Of a stretch of DNA of 64,000 bases, positions 27,257-37,152 are shown one piece after another. Position numbers and translations under genes: made by a program. A model generated the notes under the pieces. That model had not been told where the DNA came from, ran no database searches, and worked only from the letters and a program-made list of their open reading frames with translations. How positions within the stretch are numbered: position 1 is the stretch's first letter; every line of letters starts with the position of its first letter. The DNA is from Serratia nematodiphila DZ0503SBS1 (GTDB lineage: Bacteria; Pseudomonadota; Gammaproteobacteria; Enterobacterales; Enterobacteriaceae): the NCBI RefSeq assembly GCF_000738675.1, contig NZ_JPUX01000002.1, positions 372,001-436,000 on the forward strand, written 5' to 3'.

Positions 27257-28681
27257 ATGACGAAAAAACTACATATCAAAACCTGGGGCTGCCAGATGAA
27301 TGAGTACGATTCATCGAAAATGGCCGACCTGTTGAACAGCACGCACGGCTTCGAGTGGACCGAAAACGCCGAAGAAGCGGACGTGCTGTTGCTTAACACC
27401 TGCTCGATCCGCGAAAAAGCGCAGGAGAAAGTTTTCGCCATGCTGGGGCGCTGGCGCTTGCTGAAAGAAAAGAACCCGTCTGTCATCATCGGGGTCGGCG
27501 GTTGCGTGGCCTCGCAAGAAGGTGAACTGATCCGCAGCCGCGCGCCCTGCGTCGACGTGGTATTCGGCCCGCAGACCCTGCACCGCCTGCCGGAAATGAT
27601 CAACCACGTCCAGGGCACCCGCAGCCCGGTGGTCGACATCAGCTTCCCGGAGATCGAAAAATTCGACCGTCTGCCGGAACCGCGCGCCGAAGGCCCGACC
27701 GCGTTCGTGTCGATCATGGAAGGCTGCAACAAATACTGCACTTTCTGCGTGGTGCCTTACACCCGCGGTGAAGAAGTGAGCCGCCCGAGCGACGACGTGC
27801 TGTTCGAAATCGCCCAGCTGGCGGCGCAGGGCGTGCGCGAGGTCAACCTGCTCGGCCAAAACGTCAACGCTTACCGCGGCGCCACGCATGACGGCGATAT
27901 CTGCTCGTTCGCCGAACTGCTGCGCCTGGTGGCGGCCATCGACGGCATCGATCGCATTCGCTTCACCACCAGCCACCCTATCGAGTTCACCGACGATATC
28001 ATCGCGGTGTACGAAGACACGCCGGAACTGGTCAGCTTCCTGCATCTGCCGGTGCAGAGCGGTTCGGATCGCATCCTGACCATGATGAAACGCGCCCACA
28101 CCGCGCTGGAGTACAAGGCGATTATCCGCAAGCTGCGCAAGGCGCGCCCGAACATTCAGCTCAGCTCCGATTTCATCGTCGGTTTCCCGGGCGAGAGCCA
28201 GGCCGACTTCGAACAGACCATGAACCTGATCGCCGACGTCAACTTCGACGTCAGCTTCAGCTTCATCTATTCGTCGCGCCCGGGCACCCCGGCGGCGGAC
28301 ATGGTTGACGACGTCAGCGAAGAAGAGAAAAAGCAGCGGCTATACATTCTGCAGGATCGCATCAACCAGCAGGCGCTGCAGTTCAGCCGCCGCATGCTCG
28401 GCACCGTCCAGCGCATTCTGGTGGAAGGCACCTCGCGCAAAAGCGTAATGGAACTGGCCGGGCGCACGGAGTGCAACCGTGTGGTAAACTTCGAAGGCAC
28501 GCCTGACATGATCGGCCAGTTTGTCGACGTGGAAATTACCGAGGTGCTGACCAACACCCTGCGTGGCGCAGTGGTGCGCACCGAACAGCAGATGGATCTG
28601 CGCGTACATGAATCCCCGCAGTCGGTGATCGCCCGTACCCGCAAAGAAAACGCGCTGGGCGTCGGCATTTACCAGCCCTGA
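27257..28681 (+). CDS. miaB: tRNA-2-methylthio-N6-isopentenyladenosine synthase MiaB
   Basis: Product of 474 residues, the E. coli length. This radical-SAM methylthiotransferase turns i6A37 into ms2i6A37 in tRNAs reading UNN codons. The N-terminal UPF0004 domain binds an auxiliary cluster through three Cys ([28 protein letters not shown]), the radical-SAM cluster is in [17 protein letters not shown], and a TRAM domain closes the protein. The start ATG 27257 lies after GTAATGGCAAGTCA. In most enterics phoH follows directly; here yjdM is inserted. Confidence 0.97.
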   Translation: MTKKLHIKTWGCQMNEYDSSKMADLLNSTHGFEWTENAEEADVLLLNTCSIREKAQEKVFAMLGRWRLLKEKNPSVIIGVGGCVASQEGELIRSRAPCVDVVFGPQTLHRLPEMINHVQGTRSPVVDISFPEIEKFDRLPEPRAEGPTAFVSIMEGCNKYCTFCVVPYTRGEEVSRPSDDVLFEIAQLAAQGVREVNLLGQNVNAYRGATHDGDICSFAELLRLVAAIDGIDRIRFTTSHPIEFTDDIIAVYEDTPELVSFLHLPVQSGSDRILTMMKRAHTALEYKAIIRKLRKARPNIQLSSDFIVGFPGESQADFEQTMNLIADVNFDVSFSFIYSSRPGTPAADMVDDVSEEEKKQRLYILQDRINQQALQFSRRMLGTVQRILVEGTSRKSVMELAGRTECNRVVNFEGTPDMIGQFVDVEITEVLTNTLRGAVVRTEQQMDLRVHESPQSVIARTRKENALGVGIYQP

Positions 28682-28798
28682 CGCCGCGGCGGCCGCCTTA
28701 TCGCCGCCCGTTCGCGCTACTCCTTACCGTTTCTCCGCCGGGCGCCCGCGCTCGGTGATGTTCTTTTTTATTTTTTTTTGTTGAAGAGGCGACATAAC

Positions 28799-29134
28799 AT
28801 GCAACTCCCACACTGCCCGAAGTGCAACTCCGAATACACCTACCAGGACAATGCCCTGTTCATCTGCCCTGAGTGCGCCCATGAGTGGAGCGACAGCGCC
28901 CCGGCGGAAGATCAGGACGCGCTGATCGTCAAAGACGCCAACGGCAACCTGCTGGCGGACGGCGACGCGGTCACCGTGATCAAGGACCTGAAGGTCAAAG
29001 GCAGTTCCTCGATGCTGAAAATCGGCACCAAGGTGAAAAACATTCGTCTGGTGGAAGGCGATCACAACATCGACTGCAAAATCGACGGTTTCGGCCCGAT
29101 GAAACTGAAGTCCGAATTCGTGAAAAAGAACTGA
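28799..29134 (+). CDS. yjdM: YjdM (PhnA-type) zinc-ribbon protein
   Basis: Product of 111 residues, as in E. coli YjdM, from ATG 28799 with AAGAGGCGAC upstream. An N-terminal zinc ribbon ([11 protein letters not shown] and [10 protein letters not shown]) leads into the PhnA C-terminal beta domain ([40 protein letters not shown]). The old name PhnA is misleading, since it is not the phosphonoacetate hydrolase and its function is unknown. In E. coli it lies next to the phn genes, so its place between miaB and phoH is a local insertion. A strong terminator follows. Confidence 0.95.
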   Translation: MQLPHCPKCNSEYTYQDNALFICPECAHEWSDSAPAEDQDALIVKDANGNLLADGDAVTVIKDLKVKGSSSMLKIGTKVKNIRLVEGDHNIDCKIDGFGPMKLKSEFVKKN

Positions 29135-29159
29135 TTCCCGGCGGTCTTGTCCTGTGATG

Positions 29160-29192
29160 ACGCGGCGGGCTTTGCGCCCCGCCGCGTTTTTT
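29160..29192 (+). terminator. Rho-independent terminator of yjdM
   Basis: CGCGGCGGG (29161-29169) pairs with CCCGCCGCG (29178-29186), followed by six T. Confidence 0.92.
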
Positions 29193-29368
29193 CCTTGTCT
29201 TCCCTTGAATTCCGCCGACGGCGCACAGATAGATCAGCGGTAAACTTGCGCCGTTGCGGCGCACCATGAATAATTCAAGAAAGAGAGTATTCAGGCTCGC
29301 CCTGAACGCGCGCGTCCCGGACGCGCTATGTGACATCAACCAGGCCCGATGTGACCTAGAGGAATAGT

Positions 29369-30424
29369 TTGAACGTCGCAACACAAGAAATTTTGTTAGA
29401 GCCCGCAGACAACCAGCGTTTGCTCAGCCTGTGCGGCCCGTTTGATGACAACATCAAGCAACTCGAGCGCCGATTGGGCATCGAAATCAATCGCCGCGAC
29501 AACCGTTTCAAGCTGGTCGGCAAGAACCTGTGCGTGGTCGCCGCCGCCGATATCCTGCGCCATCTTTACGTGGATACCGCGCCGATTCGCGGCGTGATCC
29601 CGGATATCGATCCGGAGCAAATCCATCTGGCGATCAAAGAGAGCCGGGTGCTGGAACAGGTCGCCGACAGCGTGCCGGATTACGGCAAGGCGGTCACCAT
29701 TAAAACCAAGCGCGGCATGGTGAAACCGCGCACGCCTAACCAGGCGCAATACATCGCCAACATTCTCGATCACGACATCACCTTCGGCATCGGCCCGGCG
29801 GGCACCGGCAAAACCTACCTGGCGGTCGCCGCCGCGGTGGATGCGCTGGAACGCCAGGAAATTCGCCGCATTCTGCTGACCCGTCCCGCGGTCGAAGCCG
29901 GCGAAAAGCTGGGCTTCCTGCCGGGCGATCTGAGCCAGAAGGTCGATCCTTATCTGCGCCCGCTGTACGACGCCCTGTTCGAAATGCTGGGCTTCGAGCG
30001 CGTGGAGAAGCTCATCGAGCGCAACGTGATCGAAGTCGCGCCGCTGGCCTATATGCGCGGCCGCACGCTGAACGACGCCTTTATCATTCTGGATGAGAGC
30101 CAGAACACCACCATCGAACAGATGAAGATGTTCCTGACGCGCATCGGTTTCAACTCGAAGGCGGTCATCACCGGCGACGTCACCCAGATCGACCTACCGC
30201 GCAACCAGAAATCCGGCCTGCGCCACGCGGTGGAAGTGCTGTCGGACGTGGAAGAGCTGAGCTTCAACTTCTTCCACAGCGAAGACGTGGTGCGCCACCC
30301 GGTGGTGGCCCGCGTGGTCATCGCCTATGAGGCCTGGGAAGCGGCCGAACAGAAACGCAAAGACGCGATTGCCGAACAACGTAAGCGCGAGGCGCTCGCC
30401 GCCTCCGAGCAGGAGACACCATGA
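29369..30424 (+). CDS. ybeZ: PhoH-like ATPase YbeZ
   Basis: Product of 351 residues (E. coli 346). Start is TTG 29369, preceded by TAGAGGAA and giving [21 protein letters not shown], which agrees with the family N-terminus. It is a PhoH-family P-loop NTPase: Walker A GPAGTGKT near residue 147, Walker [12 protein letters not shown], and a C-terminal charged tail. It works with the neighbouring YbeY in RNA handling; the biochemical role is not fully settled. ATGA overlap with ybeY shows translational coupling. Confidence 0.96.
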   Translation: MNVATQEILLEPADNQRLLSLCGPFDDNIKQLERRLGIEINRRDNRFKLVGKNLCVVAAADILRHLYVDTAPIRGVIPDIDPEQIHLAIKESRVLEQVADSVPDYGKAVTIKTKRGMVKPRTPNQAQYIANILDHDITFGIGPAGTGKTYLAVAAAVDALERQEIRRILLTRPAVEAGEKLGFLPGDLSQKVDPYLRPLYDALFEMLGFERVEKLIERNVIEVAPLAYMRGRTLNDAFIILDESQNTTIEQMKMFLTRIGFNSKAVITGDVTQIDLPRNQKSGLRHAVEVLSDVEELSFNFFHSEDVVRHPVVARVVIAYEAWEAAEQKRKDAIAEQRKREALAASEQETP

Positions 30425-30894
30425 GCCAGGTGATTTTGGATTTGCAGATTGCCTGTGAAAGCAGCGACGGCCTGCCGGACGAGGCCACCTTCCAGCGCTG
30501 GCTGGAAGGCGTGCTGCCGCAATTTCAGGAAGAGGCCGAGGTGACCGTGCGTCTGGTGGACGAAGCGGAAAGCCACGAGCTGAACCTGACCTACCGCGGC
30601 AAAGACAAGCCGACCAACGTGCTCTCTTTCCCGTTCGAAGCCCCGCCGGGCATCGAGCTGCCGCTGCTCGGCGATCTGATCATCTGCCGCCAGGTGGTTG
30701 AACAGGAAGCGATTGAGCAAGGCAAGGCGCTGGAGGCCCACTGGGCGCATATGGTTGTCCACGGCAGCCTCCATCTGCTAGGGTATGACCACATCGAAGA
30801 CGATGAAGCCGAAGAAATGGAGTCTTTGGAAACCGAAATCATGCACGGACTGGGCTATCCTGATCCGTACCTGGCGGAAAAAGACCCCGTCTGA
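30421..30894 (+). CDS. ybeY: Endoribonuclease YbeY (rRNA maturation)
   Basis: Product of 157 residues (E. coli 155). The UPF0054 metal motif [11 protein letters not shown] with three His is present near residues 114-124, and [16 protein letters not shown] is the conserved upstream segment. YbeY is a single-strand endoribonuclease involved in 16S rRNA 3' end maturation and late 70S quality control. Its ATG overlaps the ybeZ stop. A hairpin with a CAGCCCC/GGGGCTG stem (30912-30930) lies in the gap before corC. Confidence 0.97.
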   Translation: MSQVILDLQIACESSDGLPDEATFQRWLEGVLPQFQEEAEVTVRLVDEAESHELNLTYRGKDKPTNVLSFPFEAPPGIELPLLGDLIICRQVVEQEAIEQGKALEAHWAHMVVHGSLHLLGYDHIEDDEAEEMESLETEIMHGLGYPDPYLAEKDPV

Positions 30895-30979
30895 CGTCAG
30901 CCGTTTACCCTACAGCCCCTCTGCGGGGCTGTCGCTGACGCCCCTTAACTCTGACATGAGTGACAGTAACGAAAACGCC

Positions 30980-31858
30980 ATGAGCGACGACCATTCACAA
31001 AGCAATGACAGCCCCAGTCCCAAGAAGGGGTTCTTTACTCTTATCCTTAACCAGTTGTTCCACGGCGAGCCCAAAAACCGTGGCGATCTGGTCGAGCTGA
31101 TCCGCGATTCCGAACAAAACGACCTGATCGATCCCGATACCCGCGACATGCTGGAAGGGGTGATGGATATCGCCGAACAGCGCGTGCGCGACATCATGAT
31201 CCCCCGCTCCCAGATGGTGACGCTCAAGCGCAACCAGACGCTGGAAGAGTGCCTGGACGTGATTATCGACTCCGCCCACTCGCGTTTCCCGGTGATCAGC
31301 GAAGACAAAGATCACATCGAAGGCATCCTGATGGCCAAGGATCTGCTGCCGTTCATGCGCGCAGATTCCGAGCCGTTCAGCATCGACAAGGTGCTTCGCA
31401 CCGCGGTGGTGGTGCCGGAAAGCAAGCGCGTCGACCGGATGCTGAAAGAATTCCGCTCCCAGCGCTATCACATGGCGATTGTCATTGACGAATTCGGCGG
31501 CGTGTCCGGCCTGGTCACCATCGAAGATATCCTGGAACTGATCGTCGGCGAGATCGAAGACGAATATGACGACGAAGACGATCTGGATATCCGCCAGCTC
31601 AGCCGCCACATGTACACCGTGCGCGCGCTGGCCCCGATCGAAGACTTCAACGAAGCCTTCGGCACCCACTTCAGCGATGACGAGGTCGATACCATCGGCG
31701 GTCTGGTGATGCAGGCCTTCGGCCACCTGCCGGCGCGCGGGGAAACCATTGAAATCGAAGGTTACCTATTTAAAGTTGCCATGGCCGACAGTCGACGTAT
31801 CATCCAGGTTCATGTAAAAATTCCGGACGATTCTCCACCACCGAAACTGGAAGATTAA
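30980..31858 (+). CDS. corC: CorC/YbeX, CBS-domain protein of the magnesium and cobalt efflux group
   Basis: Product of 292 residues from ATG 30980, matching the E. coli length and N-terminus ([10 protein letters not shown]); an in-frame ATG at 30956 would add eight residues (MSDSNENA), and neither has a good ribosome site. Two CBS domains ([53 protein letters not shown]) are followed by a C-terminal CorC/HlyC domain. There are no membrane segments, unlike CNNM transporters. In E. coli it affects Mg/Co efflux and ribosome homeostasis. Operon ybeZ-ybeY-corC-lnt. Confidence 0.94.
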   Translation: MSDDHSQSNDSPSPKKGFFTLILNQLFHGEPKNRGDLVELIRDSEQNDLIDPDTRDMLEGVMDIAEQRVRDIMIPRSQMVTLKRNQTLEECLDVIIDSAHSRFPVISEDKDHIEGILMAKDLLPFMRADSEPFSIDKVLRTAVVVPESKRVDRMLKEFRSQRYHMAIVIDEFGGVSGLVTIEDILELIVGEIEDEYDDEDDLDIRQLSRHMYTVRALAPIEDFNEAFGTHFSDDEVDTIGGLVMQAFGHLPARGETIEIEGYLFKVAMADSRRIIQVHVKIPDDSPPPKLED

Positions 31859-31865
31859 ATCCAAC

Positions 31866-33395
31866 ATGGCTAAAGCCTCATTACTTGAACGCCAGCGGGT
31901 TCGCGCCCTGCTGGCGCTGTTGTCAGGTGCCGGCGGGACGCTGGCGTTCTCGCCCTACGACTTCTGGCCCGCGGCCATCGTCTCCCTGTTCGGCCTGCTG
32001 GCCGTTACCCTCAATCGCACCACCAAACAGTCCGCCCTGCTCGGCTTTGTCTGGGGCTTCGGGCTGTTCGGCAGCGGCATCAACTGGGTGTATGTCAGCA
32101 TCGCCGATTTCGGCGGCATGCCGTTCGCCGTCAACGTCTTCCTGGTGGTACTGCTCGCCGCTTACCTGTCGCTGTACACCGGGCTGTTCGCCGGGCTGCT
32201 GACGCGCCTGTGGCCGGCCACCAGTTGGTGGCGGCTGGCCATCGCCGCGCCGGCGCTGTGGCAGGTGACCGAATTCCTGCGCGGCTGGGTGCTGACCGGC
32301 TTCCCGTGGCTGCAGTTCGGCTACAGCCAGATCAACGGCCCGCTGAAAGGCATCGCGCCGCTGCTGGGTGTTGACGCCATCACCTTTGTGCTGATGGCCA
32401 TCGCCGGCCTGCTGGTGTACGCCGTCAATCAACGGCGCCTGTCGGCAGCCGTGATCGCCGCCGCGCTGCTGCTGTTGCCGTGGCCGCTGCGCCAGCTGCA
32501 GTGGTTTACCCCGCAGCCGGAGAAAGCGGTGAACGTCGCCATGGTGCAAGGCAACATTCCCCAGTCAATGAAGTGGGATCCGAGCATCCTGCTCAGCACG
32601 CTGCAAACCTATCTGGACGAAACCCGCCCTTACATGGGCAAGGCGCCGATCATCATCTGGCCAGAGTCCGCCATCCCTGACTTCGAGCCGCGTCAGAACG
32701 GCTTCCTGACCATGATGGATGACCTGATGCGGGCGAAGAACAGCAGCCTGATCACCGGCATCGTCGATGCGCGCGCCACCCCACAAGGCGTGCAGGAATA
32801 CAACAGCGCCATCGTGCTGGGCGAACCGACGCCGTACAGCTACCCGGCCAAAGATCGCTACAACAAGCATCACCTGGTGCCGTTCGGCGAATTCGTGCCG
32901 CTGGGTGAACTGTTGCGCCCTATCGCGCCGTTCTTCAATCTGCCGATGTCCGGTTTCAGCCGCGGCGACTACGTGCAGCCGCAGCTCAGCGTACGCGGCT
33001 ACAACCTGACGGCGGCCATCTGTTACGAGATCGTGCTGGGCCAGCAGGTGCGCGATAACTTCCGCCCGGACACCAACTTCCTGCTGACCATCTCCAACGA
33101 CGCCTGGTTCGGCCACTCCATCGGCCCGTGGCAGCACTTCCAGATGGCGCGCATGCGGGCGCTGGAGCTCGGCCGGCCGCTGCTGCGCAGCACCAATAAC
33201 GGCGTCACCGCCGCGGTGGATGCAAACGGCGAGGTGATCGCCGAGATCCCGCAGTTTACCCGCCAGGTGCTCGAAGTGAAGGTCACGCCGACCACCGGCG
33301 TCACGCCTTATGCGCGCTTCGGCGCCACACCGCTGTGGGTGATTACCCTGCTGCTGGGCGGCTGGGCGCTGATGTTGGGCTTGCGCCGCAAATAA
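31866..33395 (+). CDS. lnt: Apolipoprotein N-acyltransferase
   Basis: Product of 509 residues (E. coli 512). It adds the third acyl chain to the N-terminal Cys of lipoproteins in the inner membrane, the last step of lipoprotein maturation. About six or seven membrane segments occupy residues 10-210; a nitrilase-fold periplasmic domain follows with the triad Glu in [10 protein letters not shown], Lys in [16 protein letters not shown] and Cys in [10 protein letters not shown]. It begins seven bases after corC, and it also ends the operon; a GC hairpin (about 33408-33429) lies after the stop. Confidence 0.97.
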   Translation: MAKASLLERQRVRALLALLSGAGGTLAFSPYDFWPAAIVSLFGLLAVTLNRTTKQSALLGFVWGFGLFGSGINWVYVSIADFGGMPFAVNVFLVVLLAAYLSLYTGLFAGLLTRLWPATSWWRLAIAAPALWQVTEFLRGWVLTGFPWLQFGYSQINGPLKGIAPLLGVDAITFVLMAIAGLLVYAVNQRRLSAAVIAAALLLLPWPLRQLQWFTPQPEKAVNVAMVQGNIPQSMKWDPSILLSTLQTYLDETRPYMGKAPIIIWPESAIPDFEPRQNGFLTMMDDLMRAKNSSLITGIVDARATPQGVQEYNSAIVLGEPTPYSYPAKDRYNKHHLVPFGEFVPLGELLRPIAPFFNLPMSGFSRGDYVQPQLSVRGYNLTAAICYEIVLGQQVRDNFRPDTNFLLTISNDAWFGHSIGPWQHFQMARMRALELGRPLLRSTNNGVTAAVDANGEVIAEIPQFTRQVLEVKVTPTTGVTPYARFGATPLWVITLLLGGWALMLGLRRK

Positions 33396-33789
33396 TCCTC
33401 TTCGCCGGGGCGCGCCCGCCGCGCCCCGCGTTCCCGTCAATATCCCCGCCTCAGTCAGAAAACGTCGTTAAATCAACGCGGCTGGCACACTCCTTGCTTT
33501 TATCTATGGCGACATCGCGCGCCGGTTTACTTTTGCTGACGTTTTGTCGCACCTGCGCACATTTTGGGTGCATTAAGCGCACCGCGCGGGTGCGCCGACG
33601 TTTTGTTGCATTGATTTGGTGCGCGCGGCGTCTCAAAAAATGAAACATTTTAGTTTCAAGGTGTTCACAATCGGTTATTTTTTAACAGCGTTCAGTTCAT
33701 AAGACTATCTTTATAACTTGAGCAATAAACAGTCGATTTAACCTGACGCTCTTTAGTCAGAGCCACAACAACAGCAAAGGAGTTGGACC
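33396..33789 (+). promoter_or_regulatory. lnt-gltI intergenic region: sigma54-type promoter and NtrC-like dyads
   Basis: No gene is seen in this 394-base gap. TGGCACACTCCTTGC at 33483-33497 has GG-N10-GC spacing and differs from the sigma54 consensus at one defined position. Further on lie three dyads of identical geometry, GCA(C/T)-N7-GTGC: 33557-33571, 33579-33593 (the perfect form GCACC-N5-GGTGC) and 33608-33622, which is the form of NtrC sites. They lie downstream of the -24/-12 element, not upstream as usual. From 33630 the DNA is AT-rich and may hold a sigma70 promoter (TATAAC near 33712). Confidence 0.65.
33764..33776 (+). promoter_or_regulatory. GcvB small-RNA target-like site in the gltI leader
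   Basis: CACAACAACAGCA lies 14 bases before the gltI ATG, joining the ribosome site AAAGGAG. GcvB uses a GU-rich seed region to silence CA-rich leaders of amino-acid transporter mRNAs, and gltI is an established target in enterics. Confidence 0.75.
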
Positions 33790-34686
33790 ATGCAAATGCG
33801 TAAATTGGCGTTATCGTTACTGCTGCTCGGTGCGGCAGGTAGCGTGGCGCATGCGGAAGACCTGACCGGTACGCTGAAGAAAATCAAAGACAATGGCGTG
33901 ATCGTTGTCGGCCACCGCGAATCGTCAGTGCCGTTCTCCTACTACGACAACCAACAAAAAGTTGTGGGCTACTCTCAGGACTACTCCAACCAAATCGTTG
34001 AAGCCGTTAAGAAAAAGCTGAATGCGCCGAATCTGCAGGTGAAAATGCTGCCGATTACCTCGCAGAACCGCATCCCGCTGCTGCAAAACGGAACCTATGA
34101 TTTCGAGTGCGGATCCACCACCAATAACCTCGAGCGCCAGAAACAGGCCGCCTTCTCCGACACCATTTTCGTGGTCGGCACCCGCTTGCTGGTGAAAAAG
34201 GGCTCCGACATCAAAGACTTTAAAGACCTGGCCGGCAAACCGGTGGTGGTCACCTCCGGCACCACCTCCGAAGTGCTGCTGAACAAGCTGAACGACAGCG
34301 ACAAGATGAACATGCGCATCATCAGCGCCAAAGACCACGGCGATTCCTTCCGCACACTGGAAAGCGGCCGCGCCGTGGCCTTCATGATGGATGATGCCCT
34401 GCTGGCGGGCGAACGCGCCAAGGCCAAGAAACCGGATCAGTGGGAAATCATCGGCACGCCGCAGTCGAAAGAGGCCTACGGCTGCATGCTGCGCAAAGAC
34501 GATCCTGAGTTTAAAAAGCTGGTCGATGACACTATCGCCCAGGCGCAAACCTCCGGTGAAGCGGCCAAGTGGTTTGAGAAATGGTTCAAGCAGCCTATTC
34601 CACCGAAAAACCTCAACATGAACTTCGAACTGTCGGACGACATGAAGCAACTGTTCAAAGAGCCAAACGACAAAGCGTTGAACTAA
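33790..34686 (+). CDS. gltI: Glutamate/aspartate ABC transporter, periplasmic binding protein
   Basis: Product of 298 residues (E. coli 302). Signal peptide ends at SVAHA near residue 22. It is a family 3 solute-binding protein: GHRESSVPFSYYDNQQKVVGYS, IPLLQNGTYDFECGSTTNN and VVVTSGTTSEVLLNKL are the ligand-binding and hinge segments. It captures L-glutamate and L-aspartate for GltJKL. AAGGAG lies before ATG. The 213-base gap to gltJ has hairpins that probably lower expression of the membrane genes relative to this abundant binding protein. Confidence 0.97.
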   Translation: MQMRKLALSLLLLGAAGSVAHAEDLTGTLKKIKDNGVIVVGHRESSVPFSYYDNQQKVVGYSQDYSNQIVEAVKKKLNAPNLQVKMLPITSQNRIPLLQNGTYDFECGSTTNNLERQKQAAFSDTIFVVGTRLLVKKGSDIKDFKDLAGKPVVVTSGTTSEVLLNKLNDSDKMNMRIISAKDHGDSFRTLESGRAVAFMMDDALLAGERAKAKKPDQWEIIGTPQSKEAYGCMLRKDDPEFKKLVDDTIAQAQTSGEAAKWFEKWFKQPIPPKNLNMNFELSDDMKQLFKEPNDKALN

Positions 34687-34899
34687 ATAGAACAAAAGCC
34701 GGCGCGGCCGCCAGGCCAAACCGGCCCAGTTGATGACTGGGACAGACAGAAATGAGGGGGGCCGTTCCCCTCCCTCATTTTCCCCAAGGCGCATCACCGA
34801 CACCCGTACACAACAAGCCAGCCAGACTGGCCGCGCGGCGATCGGAGCTCATCAAGTCATCAATCTTCGGCGCCCTGCGCCCGTTTATCGGAGTTTGTT
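34687..34899 (+). ncRNA. gltI-gltJ spacer, position of the SroC sponge RNA
   Basis: In E. coli and Salmonella the small RNA SroC is cut from the gltI-gltJ spacer and binds GcvB. Here the 213-base spacer contains a stem around 34753-34782 (GAGGGG...CCCCTC inside ATGAGG...CCTCAT followed by TTTT) and other GC hairpins. I cannot confirm that the RNA itself is conserved; the call rests on position and the terminator-like stem. Confidence 0.4.
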
Positions 34900-35640
34900 A
34901 TGTCAATAGATTGGAACTGGGGTATCTTCCTGCAGCAGGCCCCGTTTGGGAACACCACTTACCTCGGCTGGATCTGGTCCGGCTTTCAGGTCACGGTGGC
35001 CCTCTCCGTCTGTGCCTGGATTATCGCTTTCTTCGTCGGTTCACTGTTCGGTATCTTGCGTACCGTGCCCAACCGCTTTCTTTCCACCCTCGGCACCTGT
35101 TACGTCGAACTGTTCCGCAACGTGCCGCTGATCGTGCAATTCTTTACCTGGTATCTGGTGATCCCCGAGCTGCTACCGGCCAATATCGGCACCTGGTTCA
35201 AAACCGAGCTGGATCCCAACGTGCAGTTCTTTGTTTCTTCCATGCTCTGCCTGGGGCTGTTTACCGCCGCCCGCGTTTGCGAACAGGTGCGCGCCGCCAT
35301 TCAGTCCCTGCCGCGCGGCCAGAAAGCCGCCGGGCTGGCGATGGGCCTGACGCTGCCGCAAACCTACCGCTACGTGCTGTTGCCGAACGCCTACCGGGTG
35401 ATCGTGCCGCCGATGACCTCGGAGATGCTCAACCTGGTCAAAAACTCCGCCATCGCCTCCACCATCGGCCTGGTGGACATGGCCGCGCAGGCCGGCAAGC
35501 TGTTGGATTACTCCGCACACGCCTATGAATCCTTTACCGCCATCACGCTGGCTTATATCGGCATCAACGCCGTTATCATGCTGTTTATGCGTCTGGTCGA
35601 AAAGAAAGTGCAGTTGCCTGGCAACCTGGGGAGTAAATAA
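34900..35640 (+). CDS. gltJ: Glutamate/aspartate ABC transporter permease GltJ
   Basis: Product of 246 residues, the E. coli length. It is a HisM-type inner-membrane permease with about five membrane segments ([40 protein letters not shown] and others) and the EAA loop that contacts the ATPase ([20 protein letters not shown]). It forms the channel with GltK. CGGAG precedes the ATG, and its TAA overlaps the gltK ATG (TAATG). Confidence 0.96.
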   Translation: MSIDWNWGIFLQQAPFGNTTYLGWIWSGFQVTVALSVCAWIIAFFVGSLFGILRTVPNRFLSTLGTCYVELFRNVPLIVQFFTWYLVIPELLPANIGTWFKTELDPNVQFFVSSMLCLGLFTAARVCEQVRAAIQSLPRGQKAAGLAMGLTLPQTYRYVLLPNAYRVIVPPMTSEMLNLVKNSAIASTIGLVDMAAQAGKLLDYSAHAYESFTAITLAYIGINAVIMLFMRLVEKKVQLPGNLGSK

Positions 35641-36314
35641 TGTACGAATTTGACTGGGCGTCGATCGTCCCAAGCTTCCCTTATCTGCTGCAAGGCATGG
35701 TGATCACGCTGAAGATCACCGTGACCGCCATCGTGGTCGGCATCCTGTGGGGCACCGTGCTGGCGGTGATGCGTCTGTCGCCGTTCAAGCCGATAAGCTG
35801 GTTCGCCACCCTGTACGTCAACCTGTTCCGTTCGGTGCCGCTGGTGATGGTGCTGCTGTGGTTCTATCTGGTGGTTCCAAGCTTATTACAACAGGTTCTA
35901 GGGCTGTCGCCGAAAACCGATATTCGCCTGATCTCGGCTATGGTAGCCTTTTCCCTGTTTGAAGCGGCCTATTACTCGGAAATCATCCGCGCCGGTATCA
36001 TCAGCATCTCGCGCGGCCAATCCTCCGCCGCGCTGGCGCTGGGCATGACCCACTGGCAGTCCATGCGGCTGGTGATCCTGCCGCAGGCGTTCCGCGCCAT
36101 GGTGCCGCTGCTGCTGACCCAGGGCATCGTACTGTTCCAGGATACCTCGCTGGTTTACGTACTGAGCCTGGCCGACTTCTTCCGCACCGCGTCGACCATT
36201 GGCGAACGCGACGGCACCCAGGTTGAAATGATCCTGTTCGCCGGTTTTGTCTATTTTGTTATCAGCCTCGCCGCCTCTGCGCTGGTAAGCTATTTGAAGA
36301 AAAGGACTGTTTGA
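35640..36314 (+). CDS. gltK: Glutamate/aspartate ABC transporter permease GltK
   Basis: Product of 224 residues, the E. coli length. Five predicted membrane segments and an EAA loop ([21 protein letters not shown]) make it the second permease of the GltIJKL importer. Its start overlaps the gltJ stop by one base and its TGA overlaps the gltL ATG, so the membrane and ATPase genes are tightly coupled. Confidence 0.96.
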   Translation: MYEFDWASIVPSFPYLLQGMVITLKITVTAIVVGILWGTVLAVMRLSPFKPISWFATLYVNLFRSVPLVMVLLWFYLVVPSLLQQVLGLSPKTDIRLISAMVAFSLFEAAYYSEIIRAGIISISRGQSSAALALGMTHWQSMRLVILPQAFRAMVPLLLTQGIVLFQDTSLVYVLSLADFFRTASTIGERDGTQVEMILFAGFVYFVISLAASALVSYLKKRTV

Positions 36315-37039
36315 TGATATCCCTGAAAAATGTTTCCAAGTGGTACGGTCACTTCCAAGTGTTGACCGATTGCACCACCGAAGTGAAAAAAGGCGAAGTG
36401 GTCGTCGTCTGCGGTCCTTCAGGTTCCGGCAAATCCACCCTGATCAAAACCGTCAACGGCCTCGAGCCGATCCAGCAGGGAAGCATCCTGGTGAACGGCA
36501 CCCCGGTCAACGACAAGAAAACCAACCTGGCGCAGCTGCGTGCCAAAGTCGGCATGGTGTTCCAACATTTTGAGCTATTCCCGCACCTGTCTATCATCGA
36601 CAACCTGACGCTGGCGCAGGTGAAAGTGCTCAAGCGCGATAAGACAGCCTCACGCGAGAAGGGCCTGAAGCTGCTGGAACGCGTCGGCCTCTCCGCCCAT
36701 GCCAACAAGTTCCCCGGCCAGCTGTCCGGCGGCCAGCAGCAGCGCGTCGCCATCGCCCGCGCGCTGTGCATGGATCCTATAGCCATGCTGTTCGATGAAC
36801 CGACCTCGGCGCTCGATCCGGAAATGATCAACGAAGTGCTGGACGTGATGGTCGAACTGGCGAACGAAGGCATGACCATGATGGTGGTAACCCACGAAAT
36901 GGGCTTCGCCCGCAAGGTGGCGAATCGGGTGATCTTTATGGACGAAGGCAAAATCGTCGAAGACCGCAACAAAGACGATTTCTTCAACAACCCCGAGTCC
37001 GATCGCGCCAAGGACTTCCTGGCCAAGATCCTGCACTAA
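36314..37039 (+). CDS. gltL: Glutamate/aspartate ABC transporter ATPase GltL
   Basis: Product of 241 residues (as E. coli) from ATG 36314 ([15 protein letters not shown]), overlapping the gltK stop; the TTG three bases earlier is not needed. It has Walker [11 protein letters not shown] loop [12 protein letters not shown], signature LSGGQQQR, Walker [13 protein letters not shown] and switch His in VVTHEMGFA. It powers the importer by ATP hydrolysis on the cytoplasmic face. A strong terminator follows. Confidence 0.97.
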   Translation: MISLKNVSKWYGHFQVLTDCTTEVKKGEVVVVCGPSGSGKSTLIKTVNGLEPIQQGSILVNGTPVNDKKTNLAQLRAKVGMVFQHFELFPHLSIIDNLTLAQVKVLKRDKTASREKGLKLLERVGLSAHANKFPGQLSGGQQQRVAIARALCMDPIAMLFDEPTSALDPEMINEVLDVMVELANEGMTMMVVTHEMGFARKVANRVIFMDEGKIVEDRNKDDFFNNPESDRAKDFLAKILH

Positions 37040-37047
37040 ACGCTCTC

Positions 37048-37075
37048 GATGCGCCCCGCCAGGGGCGCATCTTTT
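37048..37075 (+). terminator. Rho-independent terminator of gltIJKL
   Basis: GATGCGCCCC-GCCA-GGGGCGCATC followed by TTTT. Confidence 0.92.
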
Positions 37076-37152
37076 CTCCCGGCACTAAAAGCGCTTGTTT
37101 CTCCCCGGTTTTGATCCGATGCTCGCTGGATAACAAACAGAGGAGAAAGAAC

